DNA of 64,000 bases from a bacterium (GCA_014360495.1 JACIXR010000005.1:150516-214515); one strand, 5' to 3'; positions 8,749-17,504 are shown, numbered from the stretch's first letter. The notes: generated from the letters alone by a model not told the origin. Made by a program: numbers and translations.

Positions 8749-9382
8749 TTTGTCTTGCTTCTAACTCCCTTATCCTTTCCTCTAACAGGGAGAGACGTCT
8801 ATTGATCTCTTTCAAGTATTCATCAAGAGGGTCGCCGACACGAGCGTGTTCAAGTGGAGGGATTCTTTTTCCCTCTCTCCGAACGATGCGAGCGGGAACG
8901 CCCACTACGGTGCAGTTAGGGGGAACGGATTTCAAGACAACCGAGCCCGCCCCGATTCTCGCTCCCTTGCCGACATAAATCGGACCCAAAAGAACAGCCT
9001 CAGCTCCTATAACGACATCATCATCTATCGTAGGATGGCGCTTGCCCTTTTCCTTTCCTGTTCCCCCCAGCGTCACTCCCTGATAGAGCGTAACATTATT
9101 ACCTATAATGGTCGTCTCACCGATAACCACTCCCATCCCATGGTCTATAAAGAAACCCTTTCCGATTTTCGCCCCTGGATGGATTTCTATTCCCGTGAGG
9201 AGTCTGCTGATTTGTGATATTAGACGGGCGAGGAAGCGGAGATTTGCCTCCCAAAAAAGATGAGCGATGCGATGAAATATTATCGCCCAGAGCCCGGGAT
9301 AAGTGAGGACCTCCCAGATGTTCCTCGCCGCTGGGTCTCTCTCAAAAACCGCTCTTATATCTGCTTTGAGAGTTTCAAGCAT
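8741..9382 (-). CDS. cysE: Serine O-acetyltransferase
   Basis: A 213-residue enzyme that transfers acetyl from acetyl-CoA to serine, the first step to cysteine. The C-terminal half is a left-handed beta-helix of hexapeptide repeats with the conserved stretches [24 protein letters not shown] and RHPTI. The N-terminal helical region is shorter than in the enteric enzyme, as in the EpsC/CysE short type. A C-terminal coiled-coil-like tail ([16 protein letters not shown]) is present. First gene of cysE-mnmA-nadA, behind a near-leaderless promoter. Confidence 0.93.
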   Translation of the reverse strand: MLETLKADIRAVFERDPAARNIWEVLTYPGLWAIIFHRIAHLFWEANLRFLARLISQISRLLTGIEIHPGAKIGKGFFIDHGMGVVIGETTIIGNNVTLYQGVTLGGTGKEKGKRHPTIDDDVVIGAEAVLLGPIYVGKGARIGAGSVVLKSVPPNCTVVGVPARIVRREGKRIPPLEHARVGDPLDEYLKEINRRLSLLEERIRELEARQNG

Positions 9383-9393
9383 ATTGAAATAAA

Positions 9394-9421
9394 ATTATAA
9401 CTAAAATTCTCGGATTAACAA
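9394..9421 (-). promoter_or_regulatory. Promoter of cysE operon, near-leaderless
   Basis: TTGTTA (9421-9416), 16-base spacer, TATAAT (9399-9394), then 11 bases to the ATG at 9382. The remaining gap to pilQ (9422-9603) is AT-rich and shows no gene or clear terminator. Confidence 0.65.
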
Positions 9422-9603
9422 ATTAAATAAAGTGTGTAAACGCGGGTTTCGTTGCTCAAATAAAATCCAAAGGCGAGCTTTTAGGTATAAGGCATAAAAT
9501 GAATTTTCTAAAAATTTGTAAATGCTTTGAACGAGTTGTAGGCAATGTGGGAAAGCCTCGCATTCATTTTCTCGTTTTACTATCTCAAGGTCTCACAATA
9601 TCC

Positions 9604-11613
9604 TTACTCAATAACTGAAGCTGTTATGAATATGAGTATCTCGCTATGCGTCTTTGTCTTGCTCCTCCATCGGAAGAGATTACCAAAGAAAGGTAGGTCG
9701 GCGAGGAGGGGAACTTTCCTCATCTGTTCTAAATCCTTCTCCTGCAAAAGCCCTCCTAACACGATGCTTTCTCCACTTTTCAGCCTCAGCACTGTTTCCG
9801 CCTGGCGAGTGGCTATTTGGGGGAGGTTTTCCGGACCGGTCATTCCTATGAGATAGCTGATTTCCGGTCTGACATAGAGGGTTATAGAGTTATCCTCGGC
9901 TATCTTCGCGTTAAGCCTTAATATAACGCCGACCTGTTCCTCAGCGATCTCATAAATGGGCATACCCAGGGGAGTAATGCCTGTCCTTTTTGTATACATA
10001 ATCCTTTCTCCAACCAATATATTTGCTCCCCTTCCATCAATTAAAGCCAAGCTTGGATTAGCAAGCTGGATTCCCTTCCCGCTTGAAAGTATGGCATCAA
10101 GTTGAGCGGCAACCTGCAATGGGCTTCTATCAATTCTTCCTATTTTCAACCCTTCACTGGCAGATTCCGTAAAGGTTTGAGAAATTGGGAAGCCCCATTC
10201 TATTCCGATTTGTTTTGCCGCATCCTCGCTTATATCCGTAATCCTCACTTGAATGTGGATTTGCTTGGGGGGAATATCCAATTTCTTTAAAGTTTCCTTA
10301 GCTTTGTTTACGATGCTTTCCGGTCCACTAAGGACGAGTTTATCGGGTTTCTGCTGAAACATCGCCGGCGAATAACCCATCCCCATACCAGCTCCATAAC
10401 CCATACCCAAACCGCCGAGACCGCCTACCCCGGTTGTCCCCGTTGTTGTTCCAGCGCCCAAACCGCCAAGCCCCCCATATCCTCCCATACCATATCCCCC
10501 CATCCCATATCCGCCAGCCATAGCGGCGAAAGCGGTGAAGGCTTGGCCCGGCGCCTTGGCAGCTTTCACCTCCGGATAAAGGTTCTTCAGCATCTCTATT
10601 GCATCGTCCACATCTAAATAGGAAAGCCTGATTACCTCTGTAACTTCCTTTTCCTTCTCAGGAGGAGCTTGTGCTGTGTCCAAATCAGAGATGAACTTGG
10701 AAACACTTTGCAATTCTTCTACAGGGACAGTTGCAGCAATGGCATTTCCAACCACTTGAAACTTCCCTTTAGGGAAAACTTTCTCCAGCACAGGCTGAAT
10801 ATCGGAGGGCTTGGCGAACTTGAGGGGAATGGTTGTAGTTATGGTGGGAACGGGGGAAAGCCTTTCCATCTCCTGAGGGGTAGCGATTATATATCCTGCT
10901 TTTTCCTTCTTAAACACGAGATTATTCAGTTTACAAATCATCTCTATTGCATCCTCAACCTTTATATTCTCAGCCGTCAGCGTTACCTCCCCTTTGACCT
11001 CCGAGGACAAGAAGAAATTTATCCCCGTTTGCATTGTCAATGACTTGAAGACATCCCTTATGTCAGTCTTGAGGAAATCAATTGATATCAAACCATTGTC
11101 ATAGGAAATTGTATGTTTAACATCGCTGTTATCCGGCTTAGGGTCATCTTGACTGTTGTCCAGTTTGGCGGTAGGAACAGGTAAAATGGGAAAATTGTCC
11201 CTTGTTCTTTTCTTCTCAGGAGCCTCCGTTTGGGGTTTCTCCCGCCCCTTAATCAAAAGCCTCAGCTTATTATCTTCCTGCACTACATAATATGAAGTTT
11301 TCTCCGCCATTTGAACGACTAAGCGAGCTATTGGAGGGGATTGTTTGAACTGGGCGAGCCTGATTTCGTCAACGGGATAAAATAGGGGCTTTTCCAATCG
11401 TGTGGCTTCCTTATAAATCGTCTCGGGGAAATCTATCACAATTCTAAATGGGGCGCTCATTTCCACCACTTTGTAATTTTGGGGAATCTTCCCCGAGATG
11501 TTGACGCAAAGGATATCCTTCCTCTGCTCAAGTGATAACCCGGTAATTGAATTATCGGCAAAGAGAAGCCCAAAGACGAAAACGGAAATAATCAACAACA
11601 GGTGTCTCTTCAT
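9604..11613 (-). CDS. pilQ: Type IV pilus secretin PilQ with glycine-rich insert
   Basis: A 669-residue outer-membrane secretin through which the pilus passes, implying a double-membraned cell. Signal peptide 1-20; AMIN domain about 22-122; a linker; STN domain about 176-247; secretin N domains about 255-445; secretin core about 450-669 ending in RKVPLLADLPFFGNLF and an ILIFITASVIE strand. Residues 367-414 are almost only Gly, Met, Tyr, Leu, Thr and Ala, with repeats of GGYGM and GGLGGLG, inserted within a secretin N domain. The gene is last in pilMNOPQ and overlaps pilP by four bases. Family and role are clear; the insert has no known job. Confidence 0.94.
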   Translation of the reverse strand: MKRHLLLIISVFVFGLLFADNSITGLSLEQRKDILCVNISGKIPQNYKVVEMSAPFRIVIDFPETIYKEATRLEKPLFYPVDEIRLAQFKQSPPIARLVVQMAEKTSYYVVQEDNKLRLLIKGREKPQTEAPEKKRTRDNFPILPVPTAKLDNSQDDPKPDNSDVKHTISYDNGLISIDFLKTDIRDVFKSLTMQTGINFFLSSEVKGEVTLTAENIKVEDAIEMICKLNNLVFKKEKAGYIIATPQEMERLSPVPTITTTIPLKFAKPSDIQPVLEKVFPKGKFQVVGNAIAATVPVEELQSVSKFISDLDTAQAPPEKEKEVTEVIRLSYLDVDDAIEMLKNLYPEVKAAKAPGQAFTAFAAMAGGYGMGGYGMGGYGGLGGLGAGTTTGTTGVGGLGGLGMGYGAGMGMGYSPAMFQQKPDKLVLSGPESIVNKAKETLKKLDIPPKQIHIQVRITDISEDAAKQIGIEWGFPISQTFTESASEGLKIGRIDRSPLQVAAQLDAILSSGKGIQLANPSLALIDGRGANILVGERIMYTKRTGITPLGMPIYEIAEEQVGVILRLNAKIAEDNSITLYVRPEISYLIGMTGPENLPQIATRQAETVLRLKSGESIVLGGLLQEKDLEQMRKVPLLADLPFFGNLFRWRSKTKTHSEILIFITASVIE
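10372..10515 (-). repeat. Glycine-rich low-complexity segment inside pilQ
   Basis: Codes for PilQ residues 367-414, in-frame repeats of GGYGM then GGLGGLG and GMGYGAG. Similar loops, usually Ser/Gly-rich, occur between the two halves of N3-type secretin domains in some PilQ/GspD proteins, but this one is unusually regular. Confidence 0.75.
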
Positions 11614-12170
11614 TCGGGCCTTCCTCCTTCCAAAATGATGTTTCCTTCCGCTCCCTCAATTATAATTTTTCTTCTTTCTACCTTCCTTAACTTATACCCA
11701 TCAATCTTTTCTCCCTCTCTTACAAGCAGGCTCTTCTCACCCACTTTTATAATCGCTAAACTTCTCGGACCCACAACAGTTCCCGAAAGGACAACGCTTT
11801 TGATAGCTTCAGTGGAGGTTGGTTGACCTTGAACCTGCCCCTGAACAATCACCGGTGCGGGAAGCTTGGGAGGTTGAGTGGTTGCAGATGGTTTCTTAGG
11901 GGTCGGTGCCTTTTCGGAAACCAAGGGGACGAAGGGATTGCGAGGTGGGAGGGCAAGGGATAGGTTCGCCATTGTTTGAGGTGGAATAGATGTGGGGGCA
12001 GGTTGAGCTGTTTCTGGACTTGTTGTTGGCGCTGCACCACCTACTTTTTTCACTCCGGCAGGTTTGGGCGAGGGGGTGACTCCTTTTAACATAGTAATTG
12101 AGCGATAGAGAAGCCCGACTAAGACGATTGCCAAAACAACGAGCAAGATAATCTTCGTTCTATTCTTCAT
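11610..12170 (-). CDS. Pilus assembly protein, PilP-like
   Basis: A 186-residue protein with one N-terminal membrane helix (residues 7-24), a long Pro/Ala/Thr-rich linker (about 30-110) and a C-terminal domain of about 60 residues: GTVVGPRSLAIIKVGEKS, then VREGEKIDGYKLRKVERRKI. This build matches PilP/GspC, which link the inner-membrane complex to the secretin. RNPFVPL before the last domain resembles the RDPFxP motif of PilP. Unlike classical PilP it has no lipobox. It sits between pilO and pilQ with ATGA overlaps, which supports the role. The assignment rests on layout and context more than sequence. Confidence 0.7.
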   Translation of the reverse strand: MKNRTKIILLVVLAIVLVGLLYRSITMLKGVTPSPKPAGVKKVGGAAPTTSPETAQPAPTSIPPQTMANLSLALPPRNPFVPLVSEKAPTPKKPSATTQPPKLPAPVIVQGQVQGQPTSTEAIKSVVLSGTVVGPRSLAIIKVGEKSLLVREGEKIDGYKLRKVERRKIIIEGAEGNIILEGGRPE

Positions 12171-12814
12171 TTCCTCTCACCCGCCAGGACAGCCATATTC
12201 AGAAACATAGAAACCCTCAATATAGGTGCTCCTCCCTCCCTTTGTTGGGTGGTTATATCAAGCTTGGAAAGCGAAATAGCCTTGGGGGAACGGCGAAAAC
12301 CGTCAAGGAATTTATTGATGGCGTAGAAATTTCCCTCAACTTGCAGATTCAAGGAAATCGTCTCATAAGGGCTGGGCTCCGTGGTCTCCTTTGGTTTCGC
12401 TTCCTCTCTGTAGGCACCCCGCTTTGCGGTTTCCTCGGGCGCCTCCTTTTTGGGGGGTGGTTGAGAAGGTGCTGCTTGAGGTGATATGTTGGTTATCTTT
12501 ACATTGCAAACCTTAGCCCAGTTCTCAATTTCCATTAGGAAAGTGGGAACATAAGCCGGTTTGGGAAGCTCCCACTCTATCTCCTTCATTTGCGTTCTCA
12601 GGGAGCTCAAAGTCTCTTCCAATTGGGGTATTTTATTATAAATAGCATAATAGCCCTCTAACTCACTTGTTCTTTGTTTTATTTGTGTCTTCAAATAACC
12701 CATATTTCTCTGCTGAATATACACGATGAAAGACAATAAGAGGAATTCCACAACAAAAATGAGGATGATTATCCTTAAAGTTCTACGTGTTACCCTTATC
12801 ACGGGAATTTTCAT
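12167..12814 (-). CDS. pilO: Pilus alignment protein PilO
   Basis: A 215-residue bitopic inner-membrane protein: a short cytoplasmic start, one membrane helix (about residues 13-33), a coiled coil (IKQRTSELEGYYAIYNKIPQ), then a ferredoxin-like periplasmic domain with PAYVPTFLMEIENWAKVCNVKITNI. A proline- and acid-rich loop (about 115-150) interrupts that domain. PilO pairs with PilN to form the alignment complex between the platform and PilP/PilQ. It is joined to pilN and the pilP-like gene by four-base overlaps. Confidence 0.85.
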   Translation of the reverse strand: MKIPVIRVTRRTLRIIILIFVVEFLLLSFIVYIQQRNMGYLKTQIKQRTSELEGYYAIYNKIPQLEETLSSLRTQMKEIEWELPKPAYVPTFLMEIENWAKVCNVKITNISPQAAPSQPPPKKEAPEETAKRGAYREEAKPKETTEPSPYETISLNLQVEGNFYAINKFLDGFRRSPKAISLSKLDITTQQREGGAPILRVSMFLNMAVLAGERK

Positions 12815-13395
12815 TTCGTCCCACCCCCTTGCAGGGGAGCTTGAAGCTCTATCTGATATTGAACGACATTCCTTTCACCTATCTTCGTTAAGTTCGCTGA
12901 TTTTAGATTCGTGTTTTGATAGCGATTCGTGCTTTGTAGCCTCAGGATGAAATTCCCCACACTGCTGTAGCTCAAAGCTTTTCCATTTACCTGTATTTGA
13001 ATGGCGCTGGTTTGGAGTGGAGAGAAGGAGAGGCTATCAAGCCAGCAATCTGAGGGGAGAAGCCTTTGAATTTCCAGTGAAATTCCCTGCAAATAAAAAA
13101 TCCCCTGTCGCAAGCCTTGAATAAACTGTATGCGGGGATTAAGAGAATCTATTTCTCTCTGAAGCTCTTCAGCATGCCGAAGAAGAGGAGTAAATCCCTC
13201 AATCTTGGTTTGAATTTCCCTTAAGTCGCCTTGGAGGGTATATATCCGGATGGAGGTATAAAAGAGGTAAAAGATAATGACCGCGAAAAGGAAGACACAA
13301 GCCCAAATCATTTGTCTTCCTCTCTTCTCTATTAGTCTCTCTCTTCTCTTCCTTTCCGCGACGAGATTTATGAGGACGAATCTCCTCTCCTTCAT
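12811..13395 (-). CDS. pilN: Pilus assembly protein PilN
   Basis: A 194-residue protein. The short cytoplasmic N-terminus contains INLVAERKRRERL, matching the INLLP-type segment by which PilN binds PilM. It is followed by one membrane helix (about 28-48), a coiled coil and a small periplasmic domain with QRLLPSDCWLDSLSF. PilN links cytoplasmic PilM to PilO. It overlaps pilM and pilO by four bases each, the usual order in pilMNOPQ. Confidence 0.88.
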   Translation of the reverse strand: MKERRFVLINLVAERKRRERLIEKRGRQMIWACVFLFAVIIFYLFYTSIRIYTLQGDLREIQTKIEGFTPLLRHAEELQREIDSLNPRIQFIQGLRQGIFYLQGISLEIQRLLPSDCWLDSLSFSPLQTSAIQIQVNGKALSYSSVGNFILRLQSTNRYQNTNLKSANLTKIGERNVVQYQIELQAPLQGGGTK

Positions 13396-14357
13396 TCCGC
13401 TACCCCCTCAAGGATTGCTATTCTTTCCCTCATAGCTAAGCCGAAAGCTACAACGAAGAGAGGGTATGAGGATAGGAGGTTATTTAGTGCTGTCTCTTTG
13501 CTTCTTGCGTCAAATTGTTCCCTTTCAATTGAGGCAACTTCACAAGGGATGCCCAGAGATTTGCCCAAATACTCAGAGAATTCAGCTAAATCTTGCCTGC
13601 TCCCAGAAACTATCAGCCGATTCACGACTTCTCCTCCCCCACTTTCTTCCCCATATTGGGCGCGATAGAAATCCAAGAACCTCCTCACCTCTCGCATCAA
13701 CCTATCCCTATCCTCTTCTTTTCTCTCTTTCGTCGCTGGAAGAGCCCTTGTAAGAGTGAACTTGCCCTTTTCAACTATAAGCATCGTGGAGTATGAACCA
13801 CCCGTATGTAGGATTGCTAAGTTTTCTCCTCTCCTTACCTCCGATATGTCAACGAGGGCTCTTTGAATGGCGAATGGCTCTACATCTAAGGCTGTGAGCT
13901 CCAATCGCAATCTTTCGGCAAGTATTACTCTCTCCTCAATCATAGCTGTAGGGACGACGGCGAAGATGACATCCACCTGCTGCTGTTCGCCCTCGGGAGG
14001 AGAGATGACTTGATATTCTATGGTTGCATCCTCTGGTGGGAAAGAGATGAGGGATTTAGCCTCCCATAGCAAGGTTCTTTTCAATTGACCTTCAGGCATA
14101 AGGGGAATCCTCGTCCTGCGGACAAGGACGAGGGGATTGAAAACGGACATCGCAATTCTATCCGCTACAAATTGCTCAGCGCTGAGCAATTTGTCAAGCG
14201 CAACGGCTAATTTATCCAAATCCCTTATCCTTCCCTCCTCAATTGCTCCTTCAGGAGTGGGAGCTATGGCCGCCCGAAGGAGATTTATCTTCTCCCCTCG
14301 GGCATCCAGCTCAACTGCTCTGATATAACGAGAGCCTAAATCTATTCCTGTATACAT
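13392..14357 (-). CDS. pilM: Actin-like pilus protein PilM
   Basis: A 321-residue cytoplasmic protein of the FtsA/actin fold. It opens with TGIDLGSRYIRAVEL, the phosphate 1 loop, followed by AMSVFNPLVLVRRTRIPLMP and AVVPTAMIEERV. The second nucleotide loop is LAILHTGGSYSTMLIVEKG. PilM binds ATP and the tail of PilN and holds the inner-membrane complex together. First gene of pilMNOPQ. Confidence 0.9.
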   Translation of the reverse strand: MYTGIDLGSRYIRAVELDARGEKINLLRAAIAPTPEGAIEEGRIRDLDKLAVALDKLLSAEQFVADRIAMSVFNPLVLVRRTRIPLMPEGQLKRTLLWEAKSLISFPPEDATIEYQVISPPEGEQQQVDVIFAVVPTAMIEERVILAERLRLELTALDVEPFAIQRALVDISEVRRGENLAILHTGGSYSTMLIVEKGKFTLTRALPATKERKEEDRDRLMREVRRFLDFYRAQYGEESGGGEVVNRLIVSGSRQDLAEFSEYLGKSLGIPCEVASIEREQFDARSKETALNNLLSSYPLFVVAFGLAMRERIAILEGVAE

Positions 14358-14373
14358 ATTTTTGTTCTATTGT

Positions 14374-14403
14374 ATTATAAAATAGATTTCCACGCAAGTG
14401 AAA
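14374..14403 (-). promoter_or_regulatory. Probable promoter of pilMNOPQ
   Basis: TATAAT at 14379-14374 lies 16 bases before the pilM ATG. The best -35 is a weak TTTCAC (14403-14398) at 18 bases. The leader would be about 9 bases, with no Shine-Dalgarno site. Confidence 0.5.
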
Positions 14404-14430
14404 TTTTTATCTAAAGCTAAATCGCTTTTT

Positions 14431-14550
14431 GTCATGGCGAGCAAAAGCGAAGTAATCTCCTTTCCGTGTTCTTAAAAAGAGATTGCCACGGGCTCCTTGT
14501 AGGGGCCCTCGCAATGACAGTGGAGGTGATTGCCACGGGCTTCCTTTCGT
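14431..14550. repeat. Cluster of interspersed palindromic repeat units
   Basis: Three units: an inverted copy at about 14430-14460 (GTCATGGCGAGC to AGTAATCTCC), a forward unit at about 14479-14519 (AGATTGCCACGGGCTCC to CGCAATGACA), and a truncated forward unit at about 14527-14550. With the pilM promoter they fill the gap between pilM and the minor pilin gene. Confidence 0.7.
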
Positions 14551-14562
14551 CTATGTAACCTT

Positions 14563-16005
14563 TCATTTTTCCTGCCATGCAAGGAAGTAGATGGGATGGG
14601 CTATCGTCTCGCCGGGAAGTGGAAGATTAATCTCCCTTATGCGGGGGTCATAAGTTATTTGCACATTCCCCTTCGTTATTATTTCGTCTCCTATCACTGC
14701 TCCGTTTATCTGCACATTACCTAAAAGGTCAACCTCTGTCGGCAACTCAACATTGTGGGAGTATAGCAGGCCATCAATCCTAACATTCCCTGCCACTTTC
14801 AGTTGTCCCGGGGTTATTAATGCTAAGAAATCATCTCCCGATTGATATACTACATCCCCTGTTACAGATATTCCTTCCACAGCAACTATCAACCCCTGCC
14901 CACTCACTGTTCCCGATACGCTCGCTTTTCCCTCAACGAAAATTACCCCATTTATCGTGAAATTCCCTGAAAAGGTTTTATCACCGGGATAATATTGGGT
15001 TGCGATGGAGCGATAATAATTTAAATCTATATCAGGAAGAGGTATCTTTGGTTGGTTCTCCAAAACCTTGCCATCTATTTGATTGTCTCCACCATAAGTT
15101 ACATTCCCTCCCGCGGAGACATTTCCCGAGGGCGAATCAGCAATATTATCCCCATTTGTATCAACATAATATATAAAAGGACCCGAGCTTTGCACGCTGT
15201 CAACCCTTTCATCCCCATCGCTATCATAGAGTAAAGGAACGCCATTTTGGTCCTTAACCACATCATCTACTACGCCATCAAGATTGGTATCTATTGCGTA
15301 GGGTGTTTCAACTACGCCGTTTCCATCGTAGTCTATGTATTTGGGAACCTGAAGCCCTTGCACCGTCACCCATTCAGCATTAGAGGGAATGGGATTGACT
15401 GTCTTCAAAGATATAGTTAGGGTGTAAACATCCGCCGTCCCGGTAAAGAGAATGTCTCCGTTTCCCCCCATCTCTCCCTTTACCCAGCTGCTTCCGACTA
15501 ATTCAATGTCCCTATTGCTAAATATAGCGAAATCAAAGATTCTTGAGCGTTGAAGGCTCCAAGAAAGCCGGATTAACGCCCTAACGGTCCTTTTCTCTCC
15601 TGTAGTGGAAAAACCCTCGGAGATAACTTCCGCATAATAGGGACCGGGTTCAGGCTCAGAGGGATTGAGGATGTTAACCGTGAACTTGAAATAGCCGATA
15701 TCAAACCTATCGCTTGGGTCGGCTGAGGGGTCTTCGGAGTATTGCCCAGTGGAGCGGAGAGTTTGAGCTGATCCATTATAGTTGTTTGCTAAAGCCCAAA
15801 GGCACTTGCTCACTCCGGCATCTGCGAGCTGGAGGGCAACCGTCATTTGGGAAGTTCTTGTGGAGGAATGGAGAGCCTGAACAGCGAAGCTCAAAAAGAA
15901 TACGCTAACGATAGCGAGCAGCAATATGAGAATTAGCACAGTTATAAAAGCCACCCCTTTCCTGTTCCTCAATTTCTCGCCCAAGCCTTTGCTTCCAATG
16001 AGCAT
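14563..16005 (-). CDS. PilX-like minor pilus protein with calcium-type repeats
   Basis: A 480-residue protein with a short cytoplasmic start, one hydrophobic helix (GVAFITVLILILLLAIVSVF) and the segment ALQLADAGVSKCLWAL, which match the PilX/GspK-type N-terminus. It lacks the strict GFTLIE site. Residues about 225-295 hold four acidic D-x-[DN]-x-[DN]-G style loops (DYDGNGVVE, DTNLDGVVD, DSDGDERVD, DTNGDNIAD), like calcium loops of type 3 repeats. The C-terminal half is built of short G-rich beta repeats (SGNFTINGVIFVEGKASVSG), a likely right-handed beta-helix as in polymer-forming cytoskeletal or adhesin domains. It may sit at the pilus tip. It overlaps the upstream pilin gene by about 37 bases. 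Confidence 0.7.
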   Translation of the reverse strand: MLIGSKGLGEKLRNRKGVAFITVLILILLLAIVSVFFLSFAVQALHSSTRTSQMTVALQLADAGVSKCLWALANNYNGSAQTLRSTGQYSEDPSADPSDRFDIGYFKFTVNILNPSEPEPGPYYAEVISEGFSTTGEKRTVRALIRLSWSLQRSRIFDFAIFSNRDIELVGSSWVKGEMGGNGDILFTGTADVYTLTISLKTVNPIPSNAEWVTVQGLQVPKYIDYDGNGVVETPYAIDTNLDGVVDDVVKDQNGVPLLYDSDGDERVDSVQSSGPFIYYVDTNGDNIADSPSGNVSAGGNVTYGGDNQIDGKVLENQPKIPLPDIDLNYYRSIATQYYPGDKTFSGNFTINGVIFVEGKASVSGTVSGQGLIVAVEGISVTGDVVYQSGDDFLALITPGQLKVAGNVRIDGLLYSHNVELPTEVDLLGNVQINGAVIGDEIITKGNVQITYDPRIREINLPLPGETIAHPIYFLAWQEK

Positions 16006-16490
16006 ACCTGTTCACCTTCTCTCGCTGAGATTTCCACTTTCACTCTGTCCAAATTTCCCTCCAAATAAAAGGAGAGAGAATCTATCCCATCGGTAATCGT
16101 TCTCGTTTCCGTCCCCTTCTGGCGGATGATTTTTCCATCGTTTGATAGATAATAAATAACGGGCTCTGGGTCTCTAACCGTTGGGAGAAGGATGTTGCCG
16201 TTGGAATCCATCATCGGCAGATAAAGTGTAATGGAAGAATCTCCTTCTTGAGGAAGCTCTATATCCATCGCCGTTCTTATATCTCGCAAAATCCATTCCA
16301 TCGCCAATCTCGCTTTCCTCTCAGCGCCTGCTTTTTTCTCTCCCCATTCCCTGCCTCGCAATGCGAGGAGATAGAGGCTCCATGCGGAGAGAATTACGAG
16401 GACTATGATGAGGGAGACGACGAGCGCCTCAATAATGGTTAGCCCTTTTCTCTTAGTAGTATAAAGAAATGAGGGACGATATTTTAACAT
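15969..16490 (-). CDS. Minor prepilin, PilW/PilJ-like
   Basis: A 173-residue prepilin. RKG|LTIIEALVVSLIIVLVIL gives a type IV leader with cleavage after G and Glu at +5, although Leu replaces the usual Phe at +1. The body contains LAMEWILRDIRTAMDI, a segment typical of PilW-class minor pilins, and ends with CSLEAKAWARN. ATG 16490 is preferred to GTG 16496 because AAGGA lies 9 bases before it. It overlaps the genes on either side, which suggests tight coupling within the pilin operon. Confidence 0.78.
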   Translation of the reverse strand: MLKYRPSFLYTTKRKGLTIIEALVVSLIIVLVILSAWSLYLLALRGREWGEKKAGAERKARLAMEWILRDIRTAMDIELPQEGDSSITLYLPMMDSNGNILLPTVRDPEPVIYYLSNDGKIIRQKGTETRTITDGIDSLSFYLEGNLDRVKVEISAREGEQVCSLEAKAWARN

Positions 16491-16839
16491 TTCCACTTGT
16501 CCTTTCCGTTCCTTGCCAGCTTATAACTATATCTACCTTTGCTAAATTGGGGGATGTGGGGGTTGGATAAGGGGATATGATTATTTCTCCCTGCCCATTC
16601 GGCAATTGGCTCACTTGGAATGTCTGTGTGCCAAAGGTCAAGGAATTATAGCCTGCCTTTCTCAATTCCTCCATTTTCCCTTGTGCTATATCGGTCGCTA
16701 TGCTAACTAATTCACCTTTTTGGATGATTGCCTGCCCACTTGGAAAAGCGGCAGAAAATATAAGAACTAATAGAGCCGCCAATAACATAGCAACGACGGC
16801 TTCAATTAATGTGAATCCCTTGATATTCATTTTCATCAT
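16453..16839 (-). CDS. Minor prepilin, PilV-like
   Basis: A 128-residue prepilin with leader KG|FTLIEAVVAMLLAALLVLIF, cleaved before Phe with Glu at +5. The region ATDIAQGKMEELRKAGYNSL is the PilV/GspI-like helix end that normally carries ExLR. The C-terminal strands (ADIVISW-like, VDIVISWQGTERTSG) close the small beta-sheet. Three in-frame ATGs occur at the start (16839, 16836, 16830); 16836 has the best spacing from AAGGG. It follows the major pilin gene after a GC-rich hairpin. Confidence 0.82.
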   Translation of the reverse strand: MMKMNIKGFTLIEAVVAMLLAALLVLIFSAAFPSGQAIIQKGELVSIATDIAQGKMEELRKAGYNSLTFGTQTFQVSQLPNGQGEIIISPYPTPTSPNLAKVDIVISWQGTERTSGNVKISSLISLYY

Positions 16840-16853
16840 TTCCCTTCAATATG

Positions 16854-16892
16854 GGGAGGTGGGGCTCCCCCCCAAGGGGAACCCCACCCTCC
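16854..16892 (-). terminator. GC-rich hairpin between pilA and minor pilin genes
   Basis: Inverted repeat of about 10 bp with one bulge (GGAGGGTGGGG against CCCCACCTCC) and an inner CCCC/GGGG pairing. No T-run follows on the minus strand, so it is more likely a partial terminator or mRNA 3' end stabiliser that raises pilin mRNA above the downstream genes. Confidence 0.55.
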
Positions 16893-16907
16893 TTCAGACG
16901 CTGGTGG

Positions 16908-17267
16908 TTAGAGGCTGTTCATAGCAGCGGTCAGCTCTCCATGGACATTGCATGTAATGGTGTAGGTGTTAAGAGTACCAGTAATGGTGTATATTCCACC
17001 GCTCGGGCATGTAGGGATTGTTTTGAGCCAGTTATTGTATGCATTGAGGTCGGTTGGGACCGCTGTATCGCCGGAAGCCTTTGTCTCCATGCCCCATTGC
17101 TCTATCGCTGACTGTATCTGCTTCATATTCGCTACGCAAGCTCTCAGCCTGGCATTCTCTCTTGCCCTCAGGAAGTTGGGGAGGGCGATGGCGATGAGAA
17201 TGCCGATGATGAGCACGACTATCATCATCTCCACCAGTGTGAAGCCTTTCCTGTTTCTCTTCGTCAT
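16908..17267 (-). CDS. pilA: Major type IV pilin / GspG-like pilin
   Basis: A 119-residue prepilin. RKG|FTLVEMMIVVLIIGILIAIALPNFLRA is the classic leader and N-terminal helix with Glu at +5. The body is short, as in GspG-like pilins of thermophiles, with three cysteines (RACVANMK, IPTCPSGG, TITCNVHG). It has the only strong promoter plus perfect AGGAGGTG site in the locus, with a leader of about 59 bases, and is followed by a stable hairpin. Both suggest high expression, so this is probably the main subunit. First gene of pilA-minor pilins. Confidence 0.9.
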   Translation of the reverse strand: MTKRNRKGFTLVEMMIVVLIIGILIAIALPNFLRARENARLRACVANMKQIQSAIEQWGMETKASGDTAVPTDLNAYNNWLKTIPTCPSGGIYTITGTLNTYTITCNVHGELTAAMNSL

Positions 17268-17333
17268 TTCTATCCACCTCCTTTCTTTTTGGAATTTAGA
17301 CTACGAAAAGCCATTTTTTGTTCCATATATATT

Positions 17334-17361
17334 ATTATACATCGCTTTCAAGTTCCGTCAA
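17334..17361 (-). promoter_or_regulatory. Strong promoter of pilA
   Basis: TTGACG (17361-17356), 16-base spacer, TATAAT (17339-17334). The leader of about 59 bases carries a consensus ribosome site, in contrast to the leaderless genes in the window. Confidence 0.7.
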
Positions 17362-17427
17362 TATAATTTTTTAATTTTTAAAGCAAAAGAAAATATTTGT
17401 CAATGTTTTTAAAAGACCTCTAAAGAA

Positions 17428-17493
17428 AGATTGCTACGGTCTCCCGTCGGGAGCCCTCACAATGACAAAAAGAGCTTCGCTCCTCGCAATGGC
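17428..17493. repeat. Interspersed palindromic repeat, one full and one partial unit
   Basis: AGATTGCTACGGTCTCCCGT to TCACAATGACA, then a second half unit GCTTCGCTCCTCGCAATGGCA. Same family as at 6.7, 14.4 and 22.5 kb. It lies between the purH stop and the pilA promoter. Confidence 0.65.
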
Positions 17494-17504
17494 AAAATTC
17501 CATC

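Noticed and set aside
14431-14550. CRISPR array
   Set aside because: The repeated units are not evenly spaced, are inverted in part and have no spacers or cas genes nearby.
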